From positions 6,510,001 to 6,574,000 of the forward strand of contig NZ_CP079865.1 in NCBI RefSeq assembly GCF_025263565.1: a stretch of 64,000 nucleotides of DNA, in the 5' to 3' direction. This document shows, piece after piece, positions 1-8,380 of the stretch (positions are counted from its first letter, which is position 1; each line of letters starts with the position of its first letter). Source of the DNA: Mycobacterium sp. SMC-8 (GTDB lineage: Bacteria > Actinomycetota > Actinomycetes > Mycobacteriales > Mycobacteriaceae). The notes under the pieces were generated by a model. That model ran no database searches. It was given only the letters and a program-made list of their open reading frames with translations, and was not told where the DNA came from. Position numbers and translations under genes: made by a program.

Positions 1-1539
1 AGCACCGGATCGATCACGTTGCGCGGCACAGATTTCGAGGTGACACTGGTCGGCGTGACTCCTGGGCCCACCGGGGCCGTCACCGCCGGGGAGCTCGTGG
101 GCACCTCGCGTGCGCGCGACCGGTTCGAGGTCAGTGTGCGCCCGGCCGGTGCACCGGCGGCCCCTGCGTTCGTGCGCGCCGAGCTCGCTGCGGGGTGGCT
201 GGCCCACTCCCGGGATCCGCGACCGCTACTCGGCCTCGCACCCCTGCCAGGCCGCGCCGCCGCGGACCTGCTGTCCCGCAGGGACGCGAGTTTCGCTCCG
301 GTTCAAGAGTTCTACTACCGCACACCGCCGCAGATCGAGCGGGGCCGTCGGCACTATTTGATGTCCACCGCCGGCCGTAGTTATCTCGACATGGTCAACA
401 ACGTGACCGTCCTGGGCCACGCACATCCGCGGATCGCAGATGCCGCCACCCGCCAGTTGCGCAAGCTGAACACGAATTCACGGTTCAACTACGAGGCTGT
501 TGTCGAGTTCAGTGAGCGGCTGGCCGCGCTGCTGCCCGACCCGCTGGACACGGTGTTCCTGGTCAATTCGGGTTCGGAGGCCAGCGATCTCGCGATCAGG
601 CTGGCGACGGCAGCGACGGGCCGTCGCGACGTGGTCGCGGTCCGCGAGGCCTATCACGGCTGGACATTCGGCACCGACGCGGTGTCGACGTCTACCGCTG
701 ACAACCCGAATGCGCTTGCGACCCGGCCGGATTGGGTGCACACCGTGGAATCGCCGAACAGCTTCCGCGGCAAGTTCCGCGGCACTGAGGCTTTCCGCTA
801 CACCGCCGAGGCGGTGGCTCAGATCGAAGACCTCATCGCATCGGGGCGCGCGCCGGCGGCGTTCATCTGCGAGAGCGTATACGGCAACGCCGGCGGCATG
901 GCGCTGCCGGACGGTTACCTGCAGCGGGTGTACGCCGCGGTGCGGGCCGGTGGCGGGCTGGCGATCTCCGACGAGGTGCAGGTCGGCTACGGCCGGCTGG
1001 GCAACTGGTTCTGGGGCTTCGAACAACAGGACGCAGTGCCCGACATCGTTGCGGTGGCCAAGGCGACCGGCAACGGGTATCCGCTCGGCGCGGTGATCAC
1101 CAGTCGCGCTGTCGCCGACGCGTTCTCCAGCCAGGGCTACTTCTTCTCGTCGACGGGCGGCAGTCCGCTGTCGTGCGCGATCGGTCTGACCGTCTTGAAC
1201 GTGTTGCGCGACGAGGGTTTACAGGACAACGCCCGCCGCGTCGGCGAACACCTCAAAGCCCGGCTGGAGGCGCTGCGCGATCGTCACCCGATCGTCGGCA
1301 CCGTGCATGGGTTCGGGCTGTACCTAGGCGTCGAGATGATCCGGGATGAGCAGTCGCTGGCGCCGGCGACCGAGGAGACCGCAGCGATCTGCGACCGGAT
1401 GCTCGATCTCGGCGTGGTGATTCAGCCCACCGGGGACCACCAGAACATCCTCAAGACCAAGCCGCCGCTCTGCATCGACGTCGAAGCCGCCGACTTCTAC
1501 GTCGACACCCTGGATCGGGTGCTGACCGAGGGCTGGTAG
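1..1539 (+). CDS. Class III PLP-dependent aminotransferase, 5'-truncated by the window
   Basis: The frame is open to base 1, so the true start lies outside the window; the TTG at 19 is only the first start codon visible. The last 400 or so residues are a class III (ornithine/omega-type) aminotransferase. The pattern SDEVQVGYGRLG supplies the cofactor aspartate, and AVAKATGNGYPLG holds the lysine that forms the PLP Schiff base. About 110 residues before it do not belong to the aminotransferase fold. Actinobacteria have long fusions with a phosphotransferase and a peptidase-like domain ahead of this module, so the visible N-part may be the end of such a fusion. Substrate unknown. Stop TAG at 1537-1539. 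Confidence 0.88.
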   Translation, partial: STGSITLRGTDFEVTLVGVTPGPTGAVTAGELVGTSRARDRFEVSVRPAGAPAAPAFVRAELAAGWLAHSRDPRPLLGLAPLPGRAAADLLSRRDASFAPVQEFYYRTPPQIERGRRHYLMSTAGRSYLDMVNNVTVLGHAHPRIADAATRQLRKLNTNSRFNYEAVVEFSERLAALLPDPLDTVFLVNSGSEASDLAIRLATAATGRRDVVAVREAYHGWTFGTDAVSTSTADNPNALATRPDWVHTVESPNSFRGKFRGTEAFRYTAEAVAQIEDLIASGRAPAAFICESVYGNAGGMALPDGYLQRVYAAVRAGGGLAISDEVQVGYGRLGNWFWGFEQQDAVPDIVAVAKATGNGYPLGAVITSRAVADAFSSQGYFFSSTGGSPLSCAIGLTVLNVLRDEGLQDNARRVGEHLKARLEALRDRHPIVGTVHGFGLYLGVEMIRDEQSLAPATEETAAICDRMLDLGVVIQPTGDHQNILKTKPPLCIDVEAADFYVDTLDRVLTEGW

Positions 1540-1683
1540 CACCCACCGGCAATGGACTGGCGCGGACGCGCCGGCGCCGAAGCCGGCCCGATGAGCATCA
1601 GAGTTGAGCCTCAGAATTTTCTTTGGTCACTGTGGTTTCGTGTGTCACTTGCGTTGTGCGCGGGCGGGTTTGTTGTCGGACCC

Positions 1684-1699
1684 TCGAATTAATGTTCGA
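1684..1699 (+). promoter_or_regulatory. LexA (SOS) box overlapping a TANNNT -10 element
   Basis: The 16-mer TCGAATTAATGTTCGA differs at one position from the mycobacterial SOS box TCGAAC-N4-GTTCGA. Inside it TAATGT (1690-1695) fits the mycobacterial -10 pattern TANNNT. The ATG at 1703 lies 7 bases past the hexamer, so the transcript is probably leaderless and LexA would sit directly on the -10. LexA control of several 13E12-family genes is known in M. tuberculosis. Confidence 0.75.
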
Positions 1700-1702
1700 T
1701 AC

Positions 1703-3154
1703 ATGGAGTTGGTGTCCGAGGCGGTGGAGGCGATCGTCGAGCAGGTCGCCGTGCTGTCCAAGGCCGCCGAGGAGCTCTCCCACCGCGAGCTGATCGGCCT
1801 GCTGACCGAGTTGACCAGGGTGCTGCGGTCGGTCCCGGCGCTGGAGCACAAGGTGCTGGCGCGGCTGACAGAGGAGACCGAACCGTCCCGGGTGGGCGCG
1901 GCGAGCTGGAAAGAGATGCTGACCACGACCCTGCGGGTCAGCGGTGCTGAAGCCGCGCGCCGGCTCGCCCGCGCCAAGACGTTGGGGCCGCGCCGGGCCA
2001 TGACCGGACAGCCGTTGCCGCCGCTGTGGGAGGCCACCGCCGCAGCCCAGGCTCGGGGCTTGCTGGATGAGGAGCATGTCGCGGTGATCGCGAATTTCCA
2101 CCGTAAGCTGCCGTCCTGGGTCGATGTCGGCACCCGCGCCGAGGCCGACCGGCACCTGGCGTGGGCCGGGGCGGGATTGGATCCGGAGAACCTGACCGAA
2201 GCCGCGCGGGTGCTGTTGACGATGATCGACCAGGACGGCGTCGAACCCTCCGACAAGGAGCTGGCCGAAAAGTGTGGCATCACGATCAGCAAGCAGCGTC
2301 CCGACGGCACGGCCAAGATCTGCGGGGTGCTCAGCCCCGAAGCGCTGGCGATCTGGCAGGCGATCTTCGCCAAAGAAGCCGCCCCAGGCGCCAATCTCCC
2401 CGACGACCCCGCGGCAGGTGACAGCCCGCCGCCCGGCGGTGACCCCGAGAACCCGGCCGGCGACGAGGCCGAGCAGGCGCCCAACGAGGATGCGGCGCCG
2501 GGTGCTGATCGGCACGCTGAGCCCGACCGCGATGATGGTGGGCGCGATACCCGCACCCAGGCTCAGCGCAACCATGATGCGTTCCTGGCCGTCGGACGCA
2601 GGCTGCTCGAATCCGGCCGGCTGGGCAGCCATAACGGCCTCCCGGTGACGGTGATCGTCTCGACCACTCTGCAAGACCTCGAAAAGGGGGCCGGGGTGGC
2701 GGTCACCGGCGGCGGATCACTGCTACCGATGCCCGACCTGATCCGCATGGCCGCCCAGGCCCATCACTATCTGTATGTCTTCGACGAGCACACCGGTCAA
2801 AGCCTGTACCTGGGTCGGGCCCAACGGTTCGCCAACGCCGCCCAGCGGCTGGTCCTGCATGCCCGCGACCGCGGCTGCACCCGGCCCGGCTGCACCGTGC
2901 CCGGCTCCTGGGCCCAGGTCCACCATGCCGTCACCGGCTGGAAAGACGACGGACAGACCAACATCGACGATCTGACCTTCGCCTGCGGACCGCACAACCG
3001 CATGATCGAGAACACCGGCTGGACCACCACCAAAAACGCCAAGAACCAGACCGAATGGCACCCACCGCCCGAACTCGAGGCCGGCCAACACCGCATCAAC
3101 GGCTACCACCACCCCGAACGCTACCTACTCCCCGAAGACGACCAAGGCCCGTAA
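1703..3154 (+). CDS. DUF222 / HNH endonuclease, 13E12 repeat family
   Basis: 483 residues from the ATG at 1703; a longer frame from 1604 would run through the SOS box and is rejected. The N-terminal half is a helical DUF222 domain. Residues about 230-285 are an acidic, Pro-rich linker. The C-terminal part carries an HNH nuclease motif: CTRPGC zinc-type cysteines, VHH, then CGPHN, around residues 390-435. The family is multicopy in mycobacteria and has been linked to mobile retron-like repeats, but its biochemical role is not settled. The start and SOS box imply DNA-damage induction from a leaderless mRNA. The gene stands alone, 54 bases before the next ORF. Confidence 0.9.
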   Translation: MELVSEAVEAIVEQVAVLSKAAEELSHRELIGLLTELTRVLRSVPALEHKVLARLTEETEPSRVGAASWKEMLTTTLRVSGAEAARRLARAKTLGPRRAMTGQPLPPLWEATAAAQARGLLDEEHVAVIANFHRKLPSWVDVGTRAEADRHLAWAGAGLDPENLTEAARVLLTMIDQDGVEPSDKELAEKCGITISKQRPDGTAKICGVLSPEALAIWQAIFAKEAAPGANLPDDPAAGDSPPPGGDPENPAGDEAEQAPNEDAAPGADRHAEPDRDDGGRDTRTQAQRNHDAFLAVGRRLLESGRLGSHNGLPVTVIVSTTLQDLEKGAGVAVTGGGSLLPMPDLIRMAAQAHHYLYVFDEHTGQSLYLGRAQRFANAAQRLVLHARDRGCTRPGCTVPGSWAQVHHAVTGWKDDGQTNIDDLTFACGPHNRMIENTGWTTTKNAKNQTEWHPPPELEAGQHRINGYHHPERYLLPEDDQGP

Positions 3155-3208
3155 CGCCGCCGCATGAGAGGGGTTGCTTTATGCGCCGTCGCTGGGTTTC
3201 ATCAAACG

Positions 3209-3583
3209 ATGACACGCACCCCCAACGACCTGGTGACCGAGTTCTGCGCCAAGTGGGCCGACCCCGATCCCGAGGAATTGGCCGCCTACTTCACCGAAGA
3301 CGGTGTCTACCACAATATCCCGATGGAACCAGCGGTCGGACGCGATGCCATCAAGGTTTTCATCGCCGAGTTCACCGGCATGGTGGACGGCATCGATTTC
3401 CAGGTGCACCGACAGGTCTGTTCGGGCGGGCTGGTGTTCAATGAACGCACCGACGTGATGCGGTTCAAGGACGGCCGGGAACTGCCGCTGCCGGTGGCCG
3501 GGGTGTTCGAGATCGTCGACGGCCGGATCGCGTCCTGGCGCGATTATTTCGACATGGCGACGGTGACCTCCGCCTGGAGCTAG
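3209..3583 (+). CDS. Limonene-1,2-epoxide hydrolase family protein
   Basis: A 124-residue NTF2-fold protein. I start at ATG 3209 (MTRTPNDL) because the 15 residues upstream of it are not family-like. The limonene epoxide hydrolase catalytic set is present: Tyr34 and Asn36 in YHNIP, Arg80 and Asp82 in NERTDV, and Asp112 in WRDYFD. These match the Arg-Asp/Asp triad and the water-positioning Tyr/Asn of the Rhodococcus enzyme. It should open an epoxide by single-step hydration; mycobacterial relatives act on lipid or sterol epoxides. The substrate cannot be told. The stop codon is shared head-on with the next gene through CTAG at 3580-3583. Confidence 0.88.
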   Translation: MTRTPNDLVTEFCAKWADPDPEELAAYFTEDGVYHNIPMEPAVGRDAIKVFIAEFTGMVDGIDFQVHRQVCSGGLVFNERTDVMRFKDGRELPLPVAGVFEIVDGRIASWRDYFDMATVTSAWS

Positions 3584-4512
3584 GCCAGCAGCGGCACCGA
3601 GTCGAGCCGGTCATCGGTGAGGATTTCGAACATCGCGCGCTCGCTGACCAGCTCGGCGCGCTCGAAAGCCTTACCCGCCACCTGCATTCGACAGCTCGCG
3701 ATCGCCGAGTTGTAGCAGTACTTCACGCCGCCATGGGTGTCGGTGTAGGTCAGGCCGATGACATCGGTGGGCACTGTGGTGATCTCGCCCTCGATCATCT
3801 GCTCACCGACCCTGGCACCGAAGGTCCACGTGAACGGCGTGTAGCGCCCGTGGCTCTGCATACTCCCGGCGATCGACCGCACCGCGAACTGCTGACCGTC
3901 ATGACGGAACACGAACAATGTCACGCCCGGCAGCAGGACGGGACCCAGCGCCGCCCGCGCGGTGACGATCTCCAGCGTCGACTCCGGGGCGTTGTCGAAC
4001 CCGCACACCTGCCCGTACGCGTAAGCGGGCGTGTGCCGGGTCCCCCAGTTGTGGTTGACGCTTCCCCGCCAACCGTCCACCTCGACGTGGCGTCCCGCGA
4101 CGTCGACGTGCCCGTCGAAGCGTGCCAGCGGATCACGGACCATCGTCTTGGCCGTCGGAAACCGCGCCCGGTAAGCACGATCGGACAGCACCCGTACCGG
4201 TTGCCGACCGCTCGCGGTGATCCTCAGATCCCAGCGCGCGTCAGCCAGCCCACCGCAGGCAACGGTCTGGTCCAGCGAGGCCGAGGCGATCCGCGTCGTC
4301 CACTCGTCGGTGAACACCGCCTCCTCCAGCGGGAACTGCTGCTTGACCGCCCGGTGACCGGCCGGGTCGAAGACCATGACCCACACATCGGCGGCCGGTT
4401 CCCCCTCGGTGGGCAGCAGCAGGGTGTGACGCAGCCACAGCGCGCGGGCCCTCTCGGGATCGTTCGCGCGCACGAACCGGCTCTCGTAATAGGGGGCCTC
4501 GGCGATGGTCAC
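3580..4512 (-). CDS. AttH/CrtC-like lipocalin-fold protein, function unknown
   Basis: About 310 residues from GTG 4512 ([13 protein letters not shown]); the open frame continues upstream but that part is the antisense of the cyclase gene. Mostly beta-strand in character, with a SVNHNWGT motif near the middle and Trp-rich segments, resembling the AttH / carotenoid 1,2-hydratase lipocalin superfamily. There is no signal peptide or membrane span. Its start is divergent from the cyclase at 4538 with only 25 bases between them, so the two probably share a promoter region. Family assignment is by motif impression only; no substrate is proposed. Confidence 0.75.
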   Translation of the reverse strand: MTIAEAPYYESRFVRANDPERARALWLRHTLLLPTEGEPAADVWVMVFDPAGHRAVKQQFPLEEAVFTDEWTTRIASASLDQTVACGGLADARWDLRITASGRQPVRVLSDRAYRARFPTAKTMVRDPLARFDGHVDVAGRHVEVDGWRGSVNHNWGTRHTPAYAYGQVCGFDNAPESTLEIVTARAALGPVLLPGVTLFVFRHDGQQFAVRSIAGSMQSHGRYTPFTWTFGARVGEQMIEGEITTVPTDVIGLTYTDTHGGVKYCYNSAIASCRMQVAGKAFERAELVSERAMFEILTDDRLDSVPLLA

Positions 4513-4537
4513 GCCCCCAGCATCCAATACTGGAGCC

Positions 4538-5338
4538 GTGACCGGAACGCTGATCGCGCTGTGCCTGGCCGCGGCGCTGGCCGCCGGGCTGGCGGTGGCC
4601 CTGCTGGTGCAGACCCGGCGCCTCAACGCCGCGCGCGAGGAAGCCGAGGAGTTGCGCAAGCGTCTGGACGCCCGGCAGATGCTGGTCACCGGCGGCACCA
4701 AGGCCGTCAAGACGGTGTGGCAGACCGCCAACATCCTGCGTCGCGACGGTCTCGGCGCGGCGGTGCGCTCCTCCATCGAGGAACTCGCCGACTGGGCCGA
4801 GGTCGAACGTCCCGACTTGGCGCGACTGGCCCCCAACGGCCGGGTCGCAGTGATGTTCTCCGATATCGAGGAGTCGACCGCGCTCAACGAGCGCATCGGC
4901 GACCGCGCGTTCGTGCGGTTGCTGGGTAAGCACGACAAGTCGGTGCGCCGCCACGTCGACGCACACGACGGTTACGTCGTGAAGAGTCAAGGCGACGGGT
5001 TCATGGTCGCATTCGCCCGACCGGAGCAGGCCGTCCGGTGCGGTCTTGCCATCCAGCAGTCACTGACCAAGCGGCCCAACGATATCCGCGTCCGGATCGG
5101 CATTCACACGGGGAAGTCGGTGCGCCGCGGTGACGACCTGTTCGGCCGCAACGTGGCGATGGCGGCGCGGGTGGCGGCTCAGGCCGAAGGCGGCGAAGTC
5201 CTGGTCAGCAGCGCGGTGCGCGACGCGGTGACCGACTGCGACGACATCGTCGTCGACGGGCAACGGGATGCGCAGCTGAAGGGATTCTCCGGATCCCACT
5301 CGCTCTACTCGGTGCGTTCGGCTTCGGCGAGCCGCTGA
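4538..5338 (+). CDS. Membrane-anchored class III adenylate/guanylate cyclase
   Basis: 266 residues from GTG 4538. One transmembrane helix (residues 3-24) is followed by a short charged helix and then a class III cyclase domain from about residue 100. Metal-binding Asp109 (FSDIEEST) and Asp153 (KSQGDG), adenine-contact Lys149 and Asp200 (GDDLFG), and transition-state Arg211 are present. The usual Asn four residues before that Arg, in VNLAAR, is Ala here (VAMAAR). It should form cAMP as a homodimer on the cytoplasmic face, perhaps with reduced or altered activity. The 3' end overlaps a small gene on the other strand by 34 bases. Confidence 0.9.
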   Translation: MTGTLIALCLAAALAAGLAVALLVQTRRLNAAREEAEELRKRLDARQMLVTGGTKAVKTVWQTANILRRDGLGAAVRSSIEELADWAEVERPDLARLAPNGRVAVMFSDIEESTALNERIGDRAFVRLLGKHDKSVRRHVDAHDGYVVKSQGDGFMVAFARPEQAVRCGLAIQQSLTKRPNDIRVRIGIHTGKSVRRGDDLFGRNVAMAARVAAQAEGGEVLVSSAVRDAVTDCDDIVVDGQRDAQLKGFSGSHSLYSVRSASASR

Positions 5339-5472
5339 TGGAGCCGGGCGCGGATGTCGTCGGGGGTGTAGGCGTTGCGGCGCCGCTGATCACGCGCGAC
5401 CAGAACGCCACCCGCCACGACGCCGGCGACACCGGCCAGTCCCACCCACTTCCAGATCCCGCGCATGACCAT
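5305..5472 (-). CDS. Small single-pass membrane protein
   Basis: 55 residues from ATG 5472, or 53 from ATG 5466. A hydrophobic Gly/Val/Ala helix (residues about 6-25) is followed by a basic stretch with [16 protein letters not shown], which predicts an amphipathic cytoplasmic helix. It is too short for a domain assignment. Codon third positions are GC-rich in this frame, which supports a real gene. The last 34 bases are antisense to the end of the cyclase gene. It starts 21 bases from the divergent gene at 5494. Confidence 0.6.
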   Translation of the reverse strand: MVMRGIWKWVGLAGVAGVVAGGVLVARDQRRRNAYTPDDIRARLHQRLAEAERTE

Positions 5473-5493
5473 CAGTCTGCATAAGCTGCGGGG

Positions 5494-6186
5494 GTGAATC
5501 CAAGCACGGTGTCGCTGGAGCGCGCGCTCGATGAAACCCGCACCGGCGACATCTGGTTGTTCCGGGGACGCTCGGGTCCTGACCGGGCCATCCAGTCGAT
5601 GACCAACAGCCCGGTGAACCACGTCGGGATGACCGTCGCGATCGACGATCTGCCTCCGCTGATCTGGCACGCCGAACTCGGTGACAAGCTGCTCGACCTG
5701 TGGACCGGCACTCACCACCGCGGCGTCCAGCTCAACGATCTGCGACAGGCGGTCGAACGCTGGACGCATTCCTACCAGCAGCGCTGCTGGTTGCGTCAGC
5801 TCACCCCGCACGCCTCCCGGGAGCAGGAGGACCGCATGCTGCGGGTGATCGCGCGGATGGACGGCACACCGTTCCCGTCGACGGCCAGGTTGACGGGCCG
5901 CTGGATGCGTGGCCGGTTACCGGTGGTGAGCGATTTCACCCGCGGTATCCCGTTCGTGCACAAGAAGGTTTGTGAATCGGCGATGCGCCGTAAGGCCGAG
6001 CAGTCCACTGTCGGGCTGGAAACCGCCTACTGCGCCGAGACGGTTGCCATCACCTACGAGGAGATGGGCCTGCTGCACACCGAGAAGCACTCGAACTGGT
6101 TCGATCCCGGGTCGTTCTGGAGTGGTGATACCTTGCCGTTGGCCGACGGGTACCGGCTCGGCGACGAGATCACCGTCCTCGTCTGA
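5494..6186 (+). CDS. Papain-like (YiiX/NlpC-P60 type) cysteine hydrolase family protein
   Basis: 230 residues from GTG 5494. The candidate catalytic residues come in the permuted order typical of YiiX-like papain folds: a His in NHVGMTVAID (about residue 45) and a Cys late in the protein, in AYCAETVAITYEEMG. GDIWLFRG near the start matches the usual entry strand of these domains. No signal peptide or membrane segment is seen, so it is probably cytosolic. Members act on amide or thioester bonds of peptides or lipids; nothing here identifies a substrate. It is transcribed away from the small membrane gene. Confidence 0.75.
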   Translation: MNPSTVSLERALDETRTGDIWLFRGRSGPDRAIQSMTNSPVNHVGMTVAIDDLPPLIWHAELGDKLLDLWTGTHHRGVQLNDLRQAVERWTHSYQQRCWLRQLTPHASREQEDRMLRVIARMDGTPFPSTARLTGRWMRGRLPVVSDFTRGIPFVHKKVCESAMRRKAEQSTVGLETAYCAETVAITYEEMGLLHTEKHSNWFDPGSFWSGDTLPLADGYRLGDEITVLV

Positions 6187-6297
6187 CGCGGACTCTGTGC
6201 ACTGGCCGGCGAAACGCCGAGCGATATCACGCATCTGCCGACCTGGCGGTGATTTGCTGAGGCCCGGCACTATCGGCACGCGACGAGGGAGCACGGC

Positions 6298-6921
6298 ATG
6301 CCGACGTCAACCGACCACCCCGCCTCCGAACAGGACGCGCCCCGAAGGGGGCTGTTCAGCGCACGCAGCTCCGCCATCGCGATCGTCGTCGCATCGATCG
6401 CCACGCTCGCGGTCGTGTTCGTCATGCTGACCGCCAACAGCGACGCGCCGCTTCGAGTGCACGCCATCCCGGCACAACCGGATACGACCGCTCAGCGGAC
6501 ACCTGCGGCTCCCGGTCCCGGGTCGGCGACGCCGAGCCCCGCAGAGGCCACGCCGCGCCCGTCGGCGGGCGCCGCCGGGCCGACCCCATCCCAGACTCCG
6601 GCTCCGGCGATCGATTCACGCGGGTTCGTCGACTCAGCGGCCCGCTGCGAAGCCGGGGAGCGCGCCGCGGCGATCGCGCGCACCGAGCGCGCCGCCGTGG
6701 TCATCTGCCGGGACGTCGACGGGTCCTACGAGTACCAGGGCGTCCGGCTGCGTGACGGTGCCGAACTGCGGCTCGCCGACGTGCGGCCACTGGCCGTCGG
6801 CTTCGAGGCACGCAACGGTGTCACCACCTACCGCCTGTCCCCTACCGAGCTGGTGGTGATCTCCGGCGAGTCCCTGCAGAGCCGCGACGCGATCCTGGAG
6901 TACCGGACCGACGAGGGCTGA
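6298..6921 (+). CDS. Membrane-anchored protein with Pro/Thr-rich linker, function unknown
   Basis: 207 residues from ATG 6298, preceded by a GAGGGAG ribosome-binding site. Residues about 27-46 form a transmembrane helix with an N-terminal cytoplasmic tail. Residues about 58-100 are a Pro/Ala/Thr/Ser-rich extracellular linker. A compact C-terminal domain of some 100 residues follows, with two cysteines (ARCEAGE and VICRD) that could form a disulfide. This layout is common for exported actinobacterial proteins. I do not recognise the C-terminal domain. The 3' end is 7 bases from the convergent gene at 6929. Confidence 0.8.
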   Translation: MPTSTDHPASEQDAPRRGLFSARSSAIAIVVASIATLAVVFVMLTANSDAPLRVHAIPAQPDTTAQRTPAAPGPGSATPSPAEATPRPSAGAAGPTPSQTPAPAIDSRGFVDSAARCEAGERAAAIARTERAAVVICRDVDGSYEYQGVRLRDGAELRLADVRPLAVGFEARNGVTTYRLSPTELVVISGESLQSRDAILEYRTDEG

Positions 6922-6928
6922 CTGTCAG

Positions 6929-7426
6929 CTAACCGAGATATTCGAACGCGTTGCCGCCGGGCCGCCAGCTCTCCGAGCTCCCGTCGAGGAAATCGGACAA
7001 CATCGCGATCACCGGGCCGCGCAGCTCGGCGACCGTGGGCCGCAGCGTCAGCGTCACCTCGGCGAACCGGATGCGGAGCCCTTCACGGGACGCCTCGACG
7101 GTCTCGACAACCGGGGCACCGATCAGCGATCGCAGCGCGTCGGCGTAGCCGGGCAGGCGGTCGGTGACCGAGCCGTCCGGCGTCTCCACCATCGGTAACA
7201 CCTCGCAGGTCAGCACCGGGGTGTCGGCCGCCTCCGCGGAGTCGAAGCTCAATTGAACGTAGCGGGAGAAGAACTGGACCGACTGCAGCCGGAATCCGAC
7301 GAGACGGGACAGCAGCTCGTTGTACCCGTGGATTCTCGGTGTCGTGGTCCTCGGATGCAGATACCGAACCTCGCGGTGCTCGTCGACCGACTCTCCGTCG
7401 TCGGCACCGCCCACAACCTCTGTCAT
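6929..7426 (-). CDS. Conserved hypothetical protein
   Basis: 165 residues from ATG 7426. A soluble, mixed alpha/beta protein without signal peptide, membrane span or recognisable catalytic motif. The first 25 residues are acidic and look disordered; the sequence RIHGYNELLSRLVG then starts an ordered region. I do not recognise the family. It stands between two genes of the opposite strand, so it is its own transcription unit; the 130 or so bases upstream (7427-7560) are the only promoter space. Confidence 0.75.
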   Translation of the reverse strand: MTEVVGGADDGESVDEHREVRYLHPRTTTPRIHGYNELLSRLVGFRLQSVQFFSRYVQLSFDSAEAADTPVLTCEVLPMVETPDGSVTDRLPGYADALRSLIGAPVVETVEASREGLRIRFAEVTLTLRPTVAELRGPVIAMLSDFLDGSSESWRPGGNAFEYLG

Positions 7427-7596
7427 CCCTGCACCTCGAAAACCGTCCTCTATGCCCCCGGATGTAGCGGTACATTACGTTAGCCCGAGTCCGCCCGGGT
7501 TTGCCGGGTTGCGGGCGACCCGCCGCGCCGACCGGTGTGCCGAATGGACGCGCCGCCGTGATCTCGCTGCGACACCACCCGGGCAGGCTCTCACCC

Positions 7597-7839
7597 ATGA
7601 CCTTGCTGGCGGTGGCGGCCTCGTTGGTGGCGGCATCGTTGTTAGCGACGTTGTGCGTCGGGTACCGGCTCGGTCTGCGCGCCGCTCGGCGGACTCCGAC
7701 GTGGCGGCAGCGCACCAGCCGGGTGGCGCTGGCCCGGCAGGCGCTCGGGCTGGTCGCGTTGCTCGCAGTCAGCCGCCTGGAGCGCTCGACGCGGCGGCGG
7801 TTACCGAGCCGGCGGCCGTCGTGGCTGCCCGGCAGGTGA
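7597..7839 (+). CDS. Small membrane protein, start uncertain
   Basis: 80 residues from ATG 7597 (MTLLAVAASLVAASLL), which puts a hydrophobic helix at the very N-terminus followed by a strongly basic tail rich in Arg. Upstream starts in the same frame exist at GTG 7558 and TTG 7501, but they add residues without family character. No domain is recognised. The Arg-rich tail after one helix would fit a cytoplasmic membrane-bound or nucleic-acid-contacting peptide, which is only a guess. Confidence 0.5.
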   Translation: MTLLAVAASLVAASLLATLCVGYRLGLRAARRTPTWRQRTSRVALARQALGLVALLAVSRLERSTRRRLPSRRPSWLPGR

Positions 7840-7881
7840 GCAGTACCGGTGGAAGCCGGCGTTGCCGGGTAGGTTGCGTGC

Positions 7882-8376
7882 ATGCCGCTGCGCTACGTCG
7901 ATCCGCACCGCCGCCGTGGGCGTGGCTACCACCAGGGTGTCCGGTTCGGACGGTCCAAGGTCGGGCAGTTCATGGCCCGCCATATCGCCCGCCGCACCGA
8001 TCCCCTGCTGTTCCGCCTCACTGGTGGACGGGTGAACATGGGACCGATCGTGAACGCGCCGTTGCGCACCGTGGGCGCGAAATCGGGTAAGCCGCGCGAG
8101 GTTCAGCTCACCTACTTTCACGACGGCTCCGACGTCATTCTGGTCGCGTCGAACTTCGGCGGCAGCAGACATCCGCAGTGGTATCACAACCTGAAGGCGC
8201 ATCCGGAATGCGAATTCGGCCAGGAGCCGTTCACCGCACACCAGGTCACCGACACCGAGGAGCACCGCCGGCTCTACGGGCTGGCCGAGCAGGTGTATGC
8301 CGGTTACGCCGACTATCGGGAGAAGACCGCCGATTCCGGACGGCAGATTCCGATCTTCCGCTTGACCGCCCGCTGA
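7882..8376 (+). CDS. Deazaflavin (F420)-dependent nitroreductase family protein
   Basis: 164 residues from ATG 7882. The sequence PLRTVGAKSGKPREVQL followed by HDGSDVILVASNFGGSRHPQWYHNLKAHPE is the hallmark of the Ddn/DUF385 split-barrel family, which binds the deazaflavin F420. Mycobacterial members reduce quinones and activate nitroimidazole prodrugs; Ddn (Rv3547) is the best-known case. A basic N-terminus (PHRRRGRGYHQG) may contact membrane lipid, as in Ddn. Acceptor unknown. It ends 4 bases from the convergent coiled-coil gene. Confidence 0.9.
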   Translation: MPLRYVDPHRRRGRGYHQGVRFGRSKVGQFMARHIARRTDPLLFRLTGGRVNMGPIVNAPLRTVGAKSGKPREVQLTYFHDGSDVILVASNFGGSRHPQWYHNLKAHPECEFGQEPFTAHQVTDTEEHRRLYGLAEQVYAGYADYREKTADSGRQIPIFRLTAR

Positions 8377-8380
8377 CCGG

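Noticed and set aside
3580..4938. N-terminal 140-residue extension of the AttH-like protein
   Set aside because: The extension is the antisense of the cyclase gene, is Ser/Arg-rich, and the protein family character begins only after GTG 4512.
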